In this document: positions 46,470-57,449 of the stretch, piece after piece | Layout of the letters: each line of letters opens with the position of its first letter | Numbering within the stretch: the stretch's first letter is position 1 | Source of the DNA: Stachybotrys elegans | Lineage: Eukaryota > Ascomycota > Sordariomycetes > Hypocreales > Stachybotryaceae | Reading direction: 5' to 3' | DNA length: 64,000 bases | NCBI GenBank assembly: GCA_020746835.1 | Contig: JAGPNK010000030.1 | Location: forward strand, 176,758 to 240,757 | Notes under the pieces: generated by a model | Databases searched by the model: none | The model's input: only the letters and a program-made list of their open reading frames with translations | What the model was told of the DNA's origin: nothing | Position numbers and translations under genes: made by a program

Positions 46470-47459
46470 GGTGACCCTGGCTCTTGCCCATCTCTACGAG
46501 AAAAGGCTCCCTATCTCTCACCTGATGATATCCAGCATCCGCCTCCCGATGAGTGGACCGACGCTGAGCCAGACATAGATGGTCCGCGAACCACTCTTCC
46601 GGTCCAACGCTGTCGTGGATTTCCTTGGCCGCATTCCATTCCTACGGCCTGTGAAGTAGCGCCCGCAGACCGGTTAATGGCCCATCTTTCCAAAGACCAA
46701 AGCCATGCGTTGCCTCGCTCATGGATGAAAACCTGGAGGGCCTGTACGAGCTAGTCCATCTCCCACCAGACATGGTCAGCCTGACGCATCCGGCCGAGAA
46801 TACACATTCTCCGGTCCGCAGTGGTGGCTTGTGGACTGCAAGACTGGCCGCATCACCAAGTACCGAGGACCACCACGGGGGAAGTATGGCCGGATGAATT
46901 CAAGTTGGAATGGGGAAACGCGCCTACCTACACTCCGGTCGAGTTCTTCCAAGAGGTCACCGCGAGACACGATGTCTGTCGCCAGAGCAGATGAAGCTCC
47001 TGGGTTTCAACGACTGCATTACCGACCTGCCCCGGCACCTGCCGTATCTTAGCGCTGACAAGACTAATGACGATTACCGCTGGCATGTAGCCGGCCGTGG
47101 CGAGCTGCAATGCTACCTTGGGGACAGCCCGATGCTGGAACTGGCTACAAGCATGGCGATGCCCGAGGATCTCTATGCCCTAGATCTAGTGCCTGTGCCG
47201 CGCCCTGACAGACGTCGTGGAGTGGTTCCCTGGGATGCGGGGTGCTCCACGGGAGGGAGGGGAAGATCAGTGCGGGGACGCAGAGATTGAGGTATGTGTC
47301 TTACGTGTGTATATGATGGTCTGCAGTCGTGCTGATCGGGTGACATTGGCATGCACACGATATCTACCAGGCTCACGGGTGGCCAGACCTGGCCAAATTC
47401 CGTCTCCAGGATTGCTACGACGCATTGGTGAAGTTTCGGACAGAACACCTATATGATTG
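46470..47459 (+). pseudogene. Frameshifted gene of unknown function
   Basis: Coding-like segments in changing frames: 'YLSPDDIQHPPPDEWTDAEP' (from about 46513), 'WWLVDCKTGRITKY' (about 46823-46864), 'EFKLEWGNAPTYTPVEFFQE' (about 46895-46960), 'LPYLSADKTNDDYRWHVAG' (about 47040-47095) and 'ALTDVVEWFPGMRGAPREGG' (from about 47202). An apparent intron (GTATGT at 47292 to ACCAG before 47371) leads to a clean end, 'AHGWPDLAKFRLQDCYDALV...EHLYD' with TGA at 47457-47459. The pieces keep order and spacing, so this was one gene now broken by several small shifts. I do not recognise a named family, although the ending resembles conserved fungal hypothetical proteins. Confidence 0.5.
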
Positions 47460-47875
47460 AGCCTGATTATGGACGCACATAAGCTACACATGGGAGGCCA
47501 GACCACTAGAAGGTGGCATATTGCAGATAGGCCTTAGTGGGGGAGGGGCAGATATTGTATGTCCCAAACACGGATCGGGAAACAGGTAATGGTAAACATT
47601 CTATGTAGTGTTATAGAGGTACTTGGTCAGATAGGTAGCCATCCAAGGTGGATCTCCCCGTTGCAACCAATGAGCTTGACTCTTCATCTGCAGGCTTCGT
47701 AGGCTGTGGTGGCTATGCCAGGCTCGGCTGAAGCAGGCGTTCAGCAAGGCGCACTTGGGCTGAGACGTTCAAATCAGGCTCTAGGACACAGCGTCCCAGC
47801 CCGTCCAGCTTTTCTCCCACTTCCATCCCGCACACCTCTGGCAGTTTTCCTTTGCGCAGGTCAGCCAGCGCCAGC
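47460..47875. other. Intergenic, upstream of the ankyrin gene
   Basis: It contains the presumed promoter of the gene starting at 47876. No TATA element or other motif is convincing. Confidence 0.4.
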
Positions 47876-50612
47876 ATGGAAGTCGTAGGGGCCATCGCCA
47901 GCATCATTGCCATGGGGCAGGCGATAGAGAAGACGCCGAAAATTGTTCGGGCCATACGAAATGCAGTGAATCCGAGCAAGGAATTGACAGAACTCGCGGA
48001 CGAGGTCAGCAGCCCTGGAGACACGCACTACTAATTGCCTCTCGTGAGGGCATGCGGCTAACCAGGACATATGCAGCTTATACGGATGAAGCAGTGCCAC
48101 CAGAGCATTTCCGAAACGATCCAGCCGTTATTCGATACCAACAGCGACTCTGAACCACGGCTGCAAGTCGCCGAACCACCCTACCTCAGTTCGCTTCGCG
48201 TCGACATAATAGCTCTTATGCAACAGCTCGAAGATCGCTTTCAGGCGTGTATACAGAGCGAAGAGGCGACCGGGAAAACAAGGATTCGCCGACGGAAGTG
48301 GATCATGGAAAAGAGCGAGATGACAGAACTGTGCAAGAAATGTCAGATGATGACCAAAGAGCTCGAATGGGCAATGGGACGCTTTACTCAACAGTCAGTA
48401 AAGGCGTTTCTTTTCATCTTAGAGTTCTCGAATTAACTAGTCTTACTATTTCACAGGACTCTGATTCGATACAATGTGGCCATCTTCTCATGGACCCAAA
48501 GGCAGGGGGGTTCCTTGGCCATCACCTCAAACGATGTGATAGATCCACCAACAGGCGAAACCGACACTGACGAGCATACAAGTGGAACCAGACCATCGTC
48601 GCGTGGCAGTAACAAGGAGATATGCCTGTCTGACAGAGGGCGGAGAGACCACGCACAGCCTCCTACACGCGCCGTCTCGCGATGTACGTGTGCATGCCAC
48701 GGCCGATTTGCTAGCCAGTGCCTCGGGTCCACATCCTCTCCCATTGGAGCCTTTTCTCTGTCCTTTAAAAGGGTGAATAACGGCTCTGTGATCTGTCGCG
48801 ACTGCCGATGTTGGCCAAAGGCATCGCAAAGCGAGCTCAAATTCAGGTTTCCTTTGTGGTCGTCTAGGGCCGCTTTGGAAGCCACCCTGGCATTTGGGTC
48901 CTTTTCTGGCATTTTTGTGTCACTGGGAACTATAAATTTCATACCTGTCGATCATGAACTCTGGAGTCTTATTTACAGACTGGATGTAAATGGGGCTGCA
49001 GCTTTGATGTATCGGGATGGCATATCAATATTGGATCTGACAATGGATATGCAAGTCAGCCTCCTACAGGTGTGTAATTGAGTTTCGAGTAAGGCGATAC
49101 AAAGACAAAGGCTAATCAGAGCATAATAGCGAATATTGGTCAATGCAAATTACACGCCATTCGTTCTGTCTGGTGCATGCGGCTTCATCATAGACATGGT
49201 CAAGATTTCGAGGAATGGCAATGCAAAGAGGTACCAACGAATTGCCCTATATCGAGGGTGTTTATTGACTATCTGTGATTTCCAGAGCGGCAGCGTGGCA
49301 ATGTCGTCTCTTACTAGATGACGGGTTTATTACAGAAGATAACCAACTCTTTTGCCTAAAACAGCTAATGAATGCTTGCGACGAAGACATGGAATCCGAT
49401 GGCCTGCCCTGGGAGGTATACAGAGCGATTGCGGACATGAGCAACCTACCCGAATTCATGGAGCAATCGAGAGATGACATCATCAACTTCGTTGCCCCCA
49501 ATGGAGAGACGTACCTTCACCATGCTTGCAGGCACGACAACGTTGCAGCAGCACGAACCCTACTGTTGTCTGGTGCGGATATGAACAAGAAATCCCAAGG
49601 CGGATTGACGCCGCTACACACATGTTGTGTGTGGGGGTCGGTGCAATGTGCGGAGCTGCTTCTGCTCTGTGGCTGCAACTTTAAGGCAGTTGATGATCTA
49701 GATCAGACGCCACTTCACGTTGCAGCAGTCTCGTCTAGGCAGAGTGCAAATGAAGTAATTCTCATGCTTCTTGGAAAAGGGGCGTCCGCAACGACGGTTA
49801 CTAGAACGGGATGGTCTGTGCTCCATCAGCTCGCCATATCGAAGGCTGGCTTGCCCGCAACAAAACAACGACTCGCACTACTTCTGGACCACGGTGCAGG
49901 TCCTCTACTCAATGTTGCAGATAGGGCGGGCATCACTCCCATTTTCAGCGCCATGGAGTACCACGATGCCGACGCATTGGCGGCTTTTGTCGATGTGGGC
50001 GCATGCCTAAACTGTGTGAGGGAAAACAGCTGGAATATCTTGCATCACGCAGCCTATTATGGGACGCAAGCGGTGATTGACATATTAACTCGAGCTGCCA
50101 TTGTAGGCCTCGACATCCGCACACCAAACATGGAAGGCTTCACGCCTTTGGGCCTCTTGCGAAATAGATACATATTCTTCACTAACCCCAAGACCGACGT
50201 AGGTACATTTTGGCCTGACAATGAGCTTATGGCCGCCTTTGAGAATCTCATCACTGACATTCGCGACCGAGCCATTAAAGACGAGATCGAGAAGCTAGAG
50301 TACATTGTCTGTCTCCTTGGACAAGGCCAGGTCACGCAAGCTATCAAGGAGCTCTGCGCAATGCAGTCCTTAAAACTAATGTTTAAGATAGGCGGCGAAG
50401 CTGAGACATTTAGAGTCATCACTATACAGCTCCAGCAGGATTTGATCGAGCCTGCTATGGAATCTATTAGAGAGTTTGTAGAGGTTTCCCGGGCCAGATT
50501 GGACGTTAGTCCACTTGATGAGGAGCAAGCTGATCCCTATTATTACATGGAATTCCATGGTGGATTTATAGTAGATGAAGATGATGACAAGGAATGGGAT
50601 AACGAGGAATAG
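47876..50612 (+). CDS. Ankyrin-repeat protein with STAND-type fungal N-terminal domain, 828 aa
   Basis: Five exons (47876-48004, 48077-48393, 48457-49069, 49130-49230, 49286-50612) with introns of 72, 63, 60 and 55 nt give 828 aa in a consistent frame. The N-terminus ('MEVVGAIASIIAMGQAIEK') and the following helical stretch with 'RIRRRKWIMEKSEMTELCKK' match the N-terminal domain found on many fungal STAND/ankyrin proteins. A Cys-rich stretch ('CTCACHG', 'CRDCRC') and the 'SLGTINFIPVDHELWSLIYR' block follow. Ankyrin repeats run from about residue 458 to 675 ('TYLHHACRHDNVAAARTLLL', 'TPLHTCCVWGSVQCAELLLL', 'TPLHVAAV'), then a helical, acidic tail. There is no NACHT domain. Such proteins are scaffolds or sensors, often linked to allorecognition. 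The TAG ending the frame sits inside an acidic run that stays open for 14 more codons, so the natural stop may have been at 50657. The exon 1-2 junction (donor GTCAGC) is the least certain. Confidence 0.8.
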
Positions 50613-50984
50613 GATGAGGAGGAGGAGGAGGAGAAGGAGGAGGATAATTTAGCCTAGATATTAACTAGTGTTTTAGGGATATTCTTAAGAATATTAGGTA
50701 GCATTACATAAACTGCCTAGTAAAGATTTTTATGTGTAAATACTCTAAATAGGGGTAGCAGCTGTGGTTTAGTTAGACAACTCCATAGAATCACCGACGA
50801 GGCATACTTTTGCCTAGACTAAATTCAGAAGCCTCTGGAGATGTCTTCAAATGACGCAGAACAGCTTCACATGTACGGACAGGAGACGTGACCTTAAGAG
50901 AGTAATGCTTTTCCTGAGTTCATTGGATACAAAGCCACATCAATGACAACCTAAACCATAGGGCCTTGGGTCCCTATATTACTG
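50613..50984. other. 3' flank of the ankyrin gene and AT-rich spacer
   Basis: It begins with a GAG-rich run (50613-50642) that continues the acidic reading frame past the TAG stop. The rest is moderately AT-rich with no recognisable features and may include unalignable remains of the xylanase 3' end. Confidence 0.4.
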
Positions 50985-51652
50985 ATATGTGTCTGGATAA
51001 CTGTAGTAAGGGTGTTGTGGTTGCCAATAGAGCTGATCTAGTTGGGGAGCTGAGAGTGCTACAGGAGAGTGTGTCCACGCATTAGCTTGCTGTTCTGCTG
51101 GGCAAAGGCAACAATACGGTTGGCGTTGGTATAGTTGAAGGAGCCATGGGTAGGCTTGTGGGCGTACCATTTTATGCTCTTCTTGTGCGTAATCTGGCCG
51201 AAGCTGGCCTTGACAATGTCGAGAATGCGAGTATTGCTTAGGTGGTATTGGCCGATCGAGGTGCCATAGTACACCTTGCCCTTGCCGATAAACTTGGCGT
51301 GCAGGACGTTACCGGTGGGAGGAGGGTTGGTGTTGGTAGGCTGCGGCTGCGAGGGCGCGATACTGGACCTCGTCACAGCCGGGGGCGGGTTGCTGCTGCC
51401 GGGCTGGCATTGGTAGTACCAGTCACTGATCCGTTAGCCGCGTCCTCGTTGTGGGCGATCACGGGACGTACTTGACAACAACGCAAGTGTTTCCGGAAGT
51501 GCAAGTGGTAGCGCCGGTCTAGCCTTGCCGATCGCCTACGACAGTTAGTCGGACATGTCGCTTGCAGACGAGGACGACGTACACTGTCCCCAGACAGGAG
51601 ACTGGGCCAAGACGGCCGGGAGGGCGACGAGAATAACGGAGAGAACGTGCAT
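50985..51652 (-). pseudogene. CBM1-GH10 endo-beta-1,4-xylanase pseudogene, RIP-damaged and truncated
   Basis: Starting at ATG 51652, a secretion signal ('MHVLSVILVALPAVLAQ') leads through a 47-nt intron (51582-51536) into a cellulose-binding CBM1 module ('TGATTCTSGNTCVVV'), a 46-nt intron (51471-51426), 'NDWYYQCQPGSSNPPP', a Pro/Thr/Ser linker and the start of a GH10 xylanase domain ('YYGTSIGQYHLSNTR', 'FGQITHKKSIKWYA', 'KLMRGHTLL'). Three family-invariant Trp codons are TAG: before 'TGATTC' in the CBM (51521-51519), in the GH10 'L-W-HSQLP' motif (51061-51059) and after 'LPN'. Homology stops soon after 'VIQTHIS', so most of the barrel, including both catalytic Glu residues, is missing. The parent would be a secreted xylan-degrading enzyme. 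TGG-to-TAG on the coding strand is what RIP produces. Confidence 0.85.
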
Positions 51653-52681
51653 GTCTGTGGTTCCAAGGTGACAGTGAAACAAGAAGCGTCGATCCGGTCA
51701 AAGGCGATTGTCCGCAAGGCCGAGATGCACAAACAAGCACAGAGACGGCAATGGAGCAACGCCGCGCCGTCCTTCTTCTAGGTGGTTGGCGCCCAGACGT
51801 TGATACGGGGCCCTCGGCCTCGATTGGGAAGACTTGTCCAGGGTTCGCCCTCGATTGGAGGAGCGCATCGGGCCAGTCTGGGGTGACGAGCCGTATCGAG
51901 CTAGAGGGCCCCGTTGTTGGTTTCGCGGGCTCTATGTGGGCGGGAACAACTCCTGATGGTGCCGTGTTCACAGGACATTCCTTGTCCTATCCAGATTCAT
52001 GCTTCCATGGGCTGGACCGCTATTTACCTTGTTTTTAAGCCTATTTCGTTCGTATCGGCACATCCGACAAGAGCCGCACTACTGGTCGTCGTTGTTATCG
52101 ACAGGATTCGCCTCCGCTGGAATCCCTTCAATGGCATTTCGGCAGGTGCCGATATCACATGCCTGGGTTGTGGCCCGAATTGATCGACCAGACTGCAATC
52201 GGAGCAAATGGGGCTGATCATAAGGGCGATGAACAATCAGTGGTCACGCGTCAGGCGCTGCCCTTTTCTAGTTTCTAGGGTGATACGACGAGCATTGAAA
52301 AGAGCCTCTCCCCAGCTGTGAAAGCGCGTCTCGCCAAGCATGAAAGGGACTAACCAAGCTCACCACCAATCGAAGCAAAAGTGGGCTCCTACGAGATTGT
52401 ATATTTACCATAGGGCTGTCACTCATAGAGAATCAGCGAGCACTTACAACAACACCACACGTCATAAGATGTCTCCAGGCTCTACCTTGACCAATGAGGG
52501 ATGCCGCTCGGTAAAGAGGCGCAGGATTTATGTGCTACCTTCTGACAATTCTCAAGTCCAAACTCCCTCATAACAGTTAGACCCAGACCGGGATCTGACA
52601 GCAGGCATCCATCGGACTGTTGTTGTCACAGTGTCAGATCCTGGTTTCGAAGCAAATCCACGCTGCTCAGCTGCCCTCGAA
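51653..52681. other. Intergenic; possible upstream exon of the HET gene
   Basis: A short plus-strand frame from ATG 52470 ('MSPGSTLTNEGCRSVKRRR...') precedes the HET gene but has no good donor linking it. The minus-strand open frames near 51519-51971 overlap the xylanase signal and have no motifs. Confidence 0.35.
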
Positions 52682-54178
52682 ATGTCCTCTGGACGTGCAC
52701 AGCTCGTTTATACCGGCCTCAAGCCTGGGGAGATCCGTCTTCTTTACCCAGACATCCAAGCCGGACGAGAAGACCTATGGCTTCTCAAGGTTGCCCAACT
52801 CAAGGACGAGCACGGCAAACGCACATTGTTAGCGTTTGATGCTCTCTCTTACACTTGGGGACAGGACCACGTGACCACGTTTCCCGTCATCTGCAATGAC
52901 CAAGAGCTTCGGGTGCAACACAATCTCAACCACGCACTCCCGTTCCTGCCCATCTGGATCGATGCTGTCTGTATCAACCAGCCCGACAACGACGAGAAGA
53001 TGGAACAGTTGAAGATGATGAGACAAATCAATGAGTATGCACCTGAAGTATGGGCATGGCTGGGACCTAGCGATGAATATAGCGAAATGGCCATTGCCAT
53101 GTTGCCTCATCCAACCAACCCGGTCAAGGACAAAAGAAAGAGCTGGGGCGAGCATTTTACTAAAGAGCCAGAGGTCATTCCATGGCTTTCTTCGGAAAAA
53201 GCATGGTCGGCATACAACAACATAGTACAGAACGAATGGTACAATTGCCTGTGGGTCTATCAAGAAGTGGCTTTCGCCAAGAAACTCCGAGTCATGCTTG
53301 GTAGCCATGAAATCGACTGGGATACACTAAGTCACGTTCTCCAACATGATTTGGCCTCGAACTTTGTGGGCGCAGATGGCCAGACACCTAAAAAGAACAA
53401 TCGCCGATCCAAGAACATTATATTGGTCCGCCAAGAAAGGCATAAGTCTTTAGCATCCGGGACTCTCACAGCGAGAACGTTTGCCAGGATACTGCGGTAC
53501 GCCACGACGGCAGAGTGCCGTGTTGACAAGGACAGAATTTTGGCCCTTCTGGGCTTCATAAACCTGCAAATCCCCGCTGAGGCGTCCACAGAGGACCTTT
53601 ATATTCTCCTCTGCCGTTCCGTCCTCCTTTCACTGGACCCTAAGTCGTCCGAATGGTGGGCGTTGTTGCTCTCCGCGACGTCGGCCAACAAGCGGCAGGG
53701 ACTGCCTAGTTGGTGCCCAGACTTCCAAGACGTTGAAGGTCGAGCTTCAATACCTAGACCAATAAAAAAGTCAAAACATTTGATGGACAAAGGAGAAAAG
53801 AGCTCCTCGGCCAGCGCAAGGAAGAATAAGTCTCAACCTCCTCTCGGACCCGAAATCACAGAACTTATGTTACCAGGCCAGATATTTGACCATGTTGAGA
53901 CAATACTGCCAGAGTTAGTGACTGGTTGGGACGATGAACAAACTCTCCACATGTTCCTAGATTGGGAGAGATCGATAGCATCCACCGTCATTACCATGTC
54001 TACAACGTCTGAGAATGAGGAGCCGCATCTCGGAACCAGTAAGCATAAGAGTGGCAAAGTACTTGTCACTGCGAGGGATTACTGGACCACTCTTCTCGGA
54101 GGCTACACTCTGGGCGGCGTCATTTCAAGCTTCCAGTCCGCGGACCAATTTAGAGAAGAAGCGGATGCAGCGTTATGA
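52682..54178 (+). CDS. HET-domain protein, probably C-terminally truncated, 498 aa
   Basis: A single open frame with first ATG at 52682 (an upstream GTG at 52631 is in frame but unlikely to start a fungal gene). The HET domain is clear: 'FDALSYTWG' (about residues 52-60), 'LPIWIDAVCINQPD' (from about 88), 'APEVWAWLGP' and later 'WYNCLWVYQEVAFAK', 'DRILALLGF' and 'LPSWCPDF'. The protein ends at 'FREEADAAL'. In this subfamily the sequence normally continues with a 'DYWxTL' region, which is present here ('ARDYWTTLLGG'), and then a short C-terminal module with 'R-F-F ... G ... G-L-x-P' that is absent. The stop lies within about 20 bases of the start of the AT-rich distal block, so truncation by that junction is likely. 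HET proteins mediate non-self-triggered cell death. Whether this form is active is unknown. Confidence 0.8.
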   Translation: MSSGRAQLVYTGLKPGEIRLLYPDIQAGREDLWLLKVAQLKDEHGKRTLLAFDALSYTWGQDHVTTFPVICNDQELRVQHNLNHALPFLPIWIDAVCINQPDNDEKMEQLKMMRQINEYAPEVWAWLGPSDEYSEMAIAMLPHPTNPVKDKRKSWGEHFTKEPEVIPWLSSEKAWSAYNNIVQNEWYNCLWVYQEVAFAKKLRVMLGSHEIDWDTLSHVLQHDLASNFVGADGQTPKKNNRRSKNIILVRQERHKSLASGTLTARTFARILRYATTAECRVDKDRILALLGFINLQIPAEASTEDLYILLCRSVLLSLDPKSSEWWALLLSATSANKRQGLPSWCPDFQDVEGRASIPRPIKKSKHLMDKGEKSSSASARKNKSQPPLGPEITELMLPGQIFDHVETILPELVTGWDDEQTLHMFLDWERSIASTVITMSTTSENEEPHLGTSKHKSGKVLVTARDYWTTLLGGYTLGGVISSFQSADQFREEADAAL

Positions 54179-54484
54179 GTCATTGTTAACTTGTTATAAG
54201 TAAAAAGGATAATCTACTAGCCATAAAGGGTATAGTAATGGCTACTCTAACCTTATCTCTATTAGAGGTAAGCTATAGCCTGGCGTATATTTAAGTATCT
54301 AGATAATTTTATCCCCCTAATAGATATATACTTAATCCCTTAGGGATATTAGAGCTAGACTTATTCTATTATATATATAAGCTTATCTCTATTAGGGAAA
54401 TAAGATTATCTCTTAAAGGAATAAGCTTACCTTTATATCTCTTAGAGATAATTTATCTATAAAGAATATATAGATAGTAATAAA

Positions 54485-54960
54485 TGGCTGGATTTAGTTT
54501 AAGTATAATACTAGATTTAGTTTAAAGATACTATAGTAAATGCACTGGATTTAATTCTAGGATAATAGCTATAGTAAATATACTAAATTTAATTCTAGAA
54601 GGTAAATACACTAGATTTAATTCTAGGAGGTAGCAAATACACTGGATTTAATTTTAGAATAATAGTAGTAAATGTAAATTTAATTAATAATAGTATAAAT
54701 ACACTGGATTTAATTCTAGGATAATAGTAGTAAATATACTGGATTTAATTAATAATAGTATAAATATACTGGATTTAATTTTAGGAATAGCTATATTTAA
54801 TTTAGGTATATATACTAGATTTAATTTAAAAATAATAACTGTATTTAATTTAGATATACCTACTGGATTTAATTCTAGTAAACCAATTTTAATATAGCTA
54901 ATATAAGTAGATTTAATTTAAATATACTATTAGATTTAATTCTATCATTCTTAATAATAG
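54485..54960. repeat. Degenerate tandem repeat around 'actggatttaattctagg'
   Basis: The motif a(c/t)tggatttaattctag(g/a), often followed by 'ataatagtagtaaata', recurs about ten times at irregular spacing of roughly 30-50 bases. A few more copies occur at 55497-55575 and beyond. This is a decayed minisatellite. The period is too irregular to give an exact unit. Confidence 0.55.
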
Positions 54961-56125
54961 CTACTATAAGTAAGTTTAAGGCTAAAAAGTAAGCTAGTAT
55001 AAATATAGACTCTACTAATGTTTTTTATAAGAAGAGTAAGAAGAATTCTATTAAGAAATATAACCCTTATCTTGCCTATATATATAATAGTATAAATAGT
55101 AATAGTAATAAGCCTTTACTAAATTTACCCTTTATAAATATAATTTAATACTAAAGCACTACTATATAGACTAAGAAAATTAAAGATTTTAATATAAATC
55201 CCTTTACTAGTAAAATATACTTTTAGAAATACTTCTAGATTTTTAAGAAATATAGAGACTTATCTATTTATAAGCAAAGGTATATACCTAGTATACTATT
55301 TATTCTACCTTACTATAAACTTATTATTGCCTTACTAATTTCTTTTCTTCTCTTTTTAAATAGGAATTCCTTAATAAATACTACTCTATTTAAATCCTTA
55401 TCTTTATTAGTAAAATAGATTCTAGAAAGATAATATAGATTCTCTAGTATATTATATATAATAAACTTCCTATTTTACTAGCAAATTATTACCTAGCTAG
55501 ATTTAATTTTAATATAATAGAGGGAAATAGCTAGATTTAATTTAGATATAATACTAGATTTAATTCTATATTACCTTCTAGCTAAGTAATTAGAATATAC
55601 TACTAGATAGAATTTTAGTATAGTAGTATTTAATATAGTAATTCTACTTTTTAAACTCTCTTTCTAATAATATATAATTCTAGTATTTTAGTTATAACTC
55701 TTTAGTTTAATTTATAACTAAACTATTTATTAATTAATACTATTTATAACTTTACTAGATTTAATTTCTAAGCAATTTTATTTACTAATCTTTATATAAT
55801 ATTAATTATATAGCTATTTATAATACTTTTAAATAATATACTTAGTGTTTAAATTAAGTATAAAGTACTTTATTTTAGTTAGTACTTAAATAGAAATTAA
55901 ATTTTAATTAAAAGGTATATTTATAAATACCTTTTATAGTATAGTAATTATACCAAGCCTTTATAATCTATAGTTTAGTAGTATAGTATATTTTAAATAC
56001 CTTCTATTTACTACTAAAATAGTAAGAAATTAAAAGAAATAATTAAATAGAATTTAGTTCTAGTTTATCTATAGTAGTATTACAATTTAAATTTACTTAC
56101 TTACTTCTAAATAGGCTTTATTAAT

Positions 56126-56215
56126 ATAGACTTAAATAGTATAGACTTAAATAGTATAGACTTAGATAGTATAGGCTTTAATAGTATAGACTAAAATAGT
56201 ATAGACTTTAATAGA
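56126..56215. repeat. Six tandem copies of a 15-bp unit (atagacttaaatagt)
   Basis: Consecutive 15-base units starting at 56126, 56141, 56156, 56171, 56186 and 56201. The first two are identical and the others differ by one to three bases. Confidence 0.7.
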
Positions 56216-57449
56216 GTAGGCTTTATAAAAATTAAAAGCAGAGATATATAGTACTAAATAGAATTTAATTCTAGCTTATTTTTATAGTATTATAATTTAA
56301 ATACTTACTTACTCTATTAGCCTTATAAGTTTAGTTATTAATAAAGACTTTATAATTATAGTATACTTTACTACTCTCTTTAATAGTATTACTAGCTTTA
56401 AATAGGGGAACTAAAGGGTATTTATTTAAGTTTAAATTCTATAATATAATAATTTAATTCTACTTACTAACTTAGTATACTCTATAGCCTTTATAGCCTT
56501 AATAGGCAATATAGACTTTAAAAAGCACTTTATAGATAATATAGACTTAGAGAGGTAGCTCTATAGAACTTAGTACTAATTTAATTCTAGTAATATTACA
56601 ATTTAATTCTATATACCTTATTAACTAGTAATATAGCCTAGATAATTACTTTAATATTTTGCTTTATAATTTATATTACTATAAGCTATTACTTTATAGT
56701 ATATATAGCCTATTAAAAGGTCTAAATCCAAATTAGTACTATTAATTTATATTTAGAATCACTAGAATTTAATTCTACTTACTAAATTAAATAATGGCTT
56801 AGCTAGTATTATAGACTTAATTGCCTTACTTAAAGTAATAGATAGTAATAATAGTTATTTAATATTTTATATCTATTAAGTATTAAATAAACTAGAATTA
56901 AATAATATCTAAGAGTAAATTAATTCTATTTACTTTATAATCTTAATATTCTTAAGTTAGTAGTATACTTAGCTTAATAAAAGAGTTTAATATAAATAGA
57001 TTATTCTATTATTTAGTAAGAATTAAACTTAAACTAAAGTGTATTTTTTCTAGCTACTTATATCACTTCTAGGCATAGATTTAAATTCCTTATTAAAGAA
57101 AATAATAATAGCTTTATTATTTAGTAAAAACTATATTATAATTAAGGTAAATTCAATTAGACTTACCTACTAGATTTTATTAAAAATACCCTAAGTACTA
57201 TTAGCAATACTTTAGACTTGAAAGTTTAATGTAAGTAGGGTTTGAGAGGCCTAAGCTTTAGAGCCAAATGTATTGGAGTGGGATAATTAGTCTAAAACCC
57301 TAGCTCACTTGGGTTAAGGTTTACAATTGCTTATTTAAATAATAATCCATAAATATAAAGGTTTAAGGGTTAAGAATAAGTAATAAAAAAATAAATAAAG
57401 AAAGGGTAGAGAAATAGAATAGGAATAGATAAGAAAGAGAGGAAGAGTA

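Larger units (their letters stand above)
54179..57449. repeat. AT-rich, RIP-like subtelomeric block with short tandem repeats
   Basis: Composition drops abruptly after the HET stop: almost only A and T, with TpA everywhere and scattered 'ctag' and 'ggattta' motifs. Reading frames are closed in all phases. A minisatellite-like series (54485-54960) and a 15-bp tandem array (56126-56215) are listed separately. Longer similar segments also recur, for example around 56040-56100 and 56250-56310, both with 'aatagaatttagttctag'-type cores. The block probably consists of RIP-mutated repeats whose identity is lost. Confidence 0.6.

Noticed and set aside
52631..52681. GTG start for the distal HET gene
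   Set aside because: Fungal nuclear genes start with ATG almost always. The first in-frame ATG at 52682 leaves the HET domain complete.
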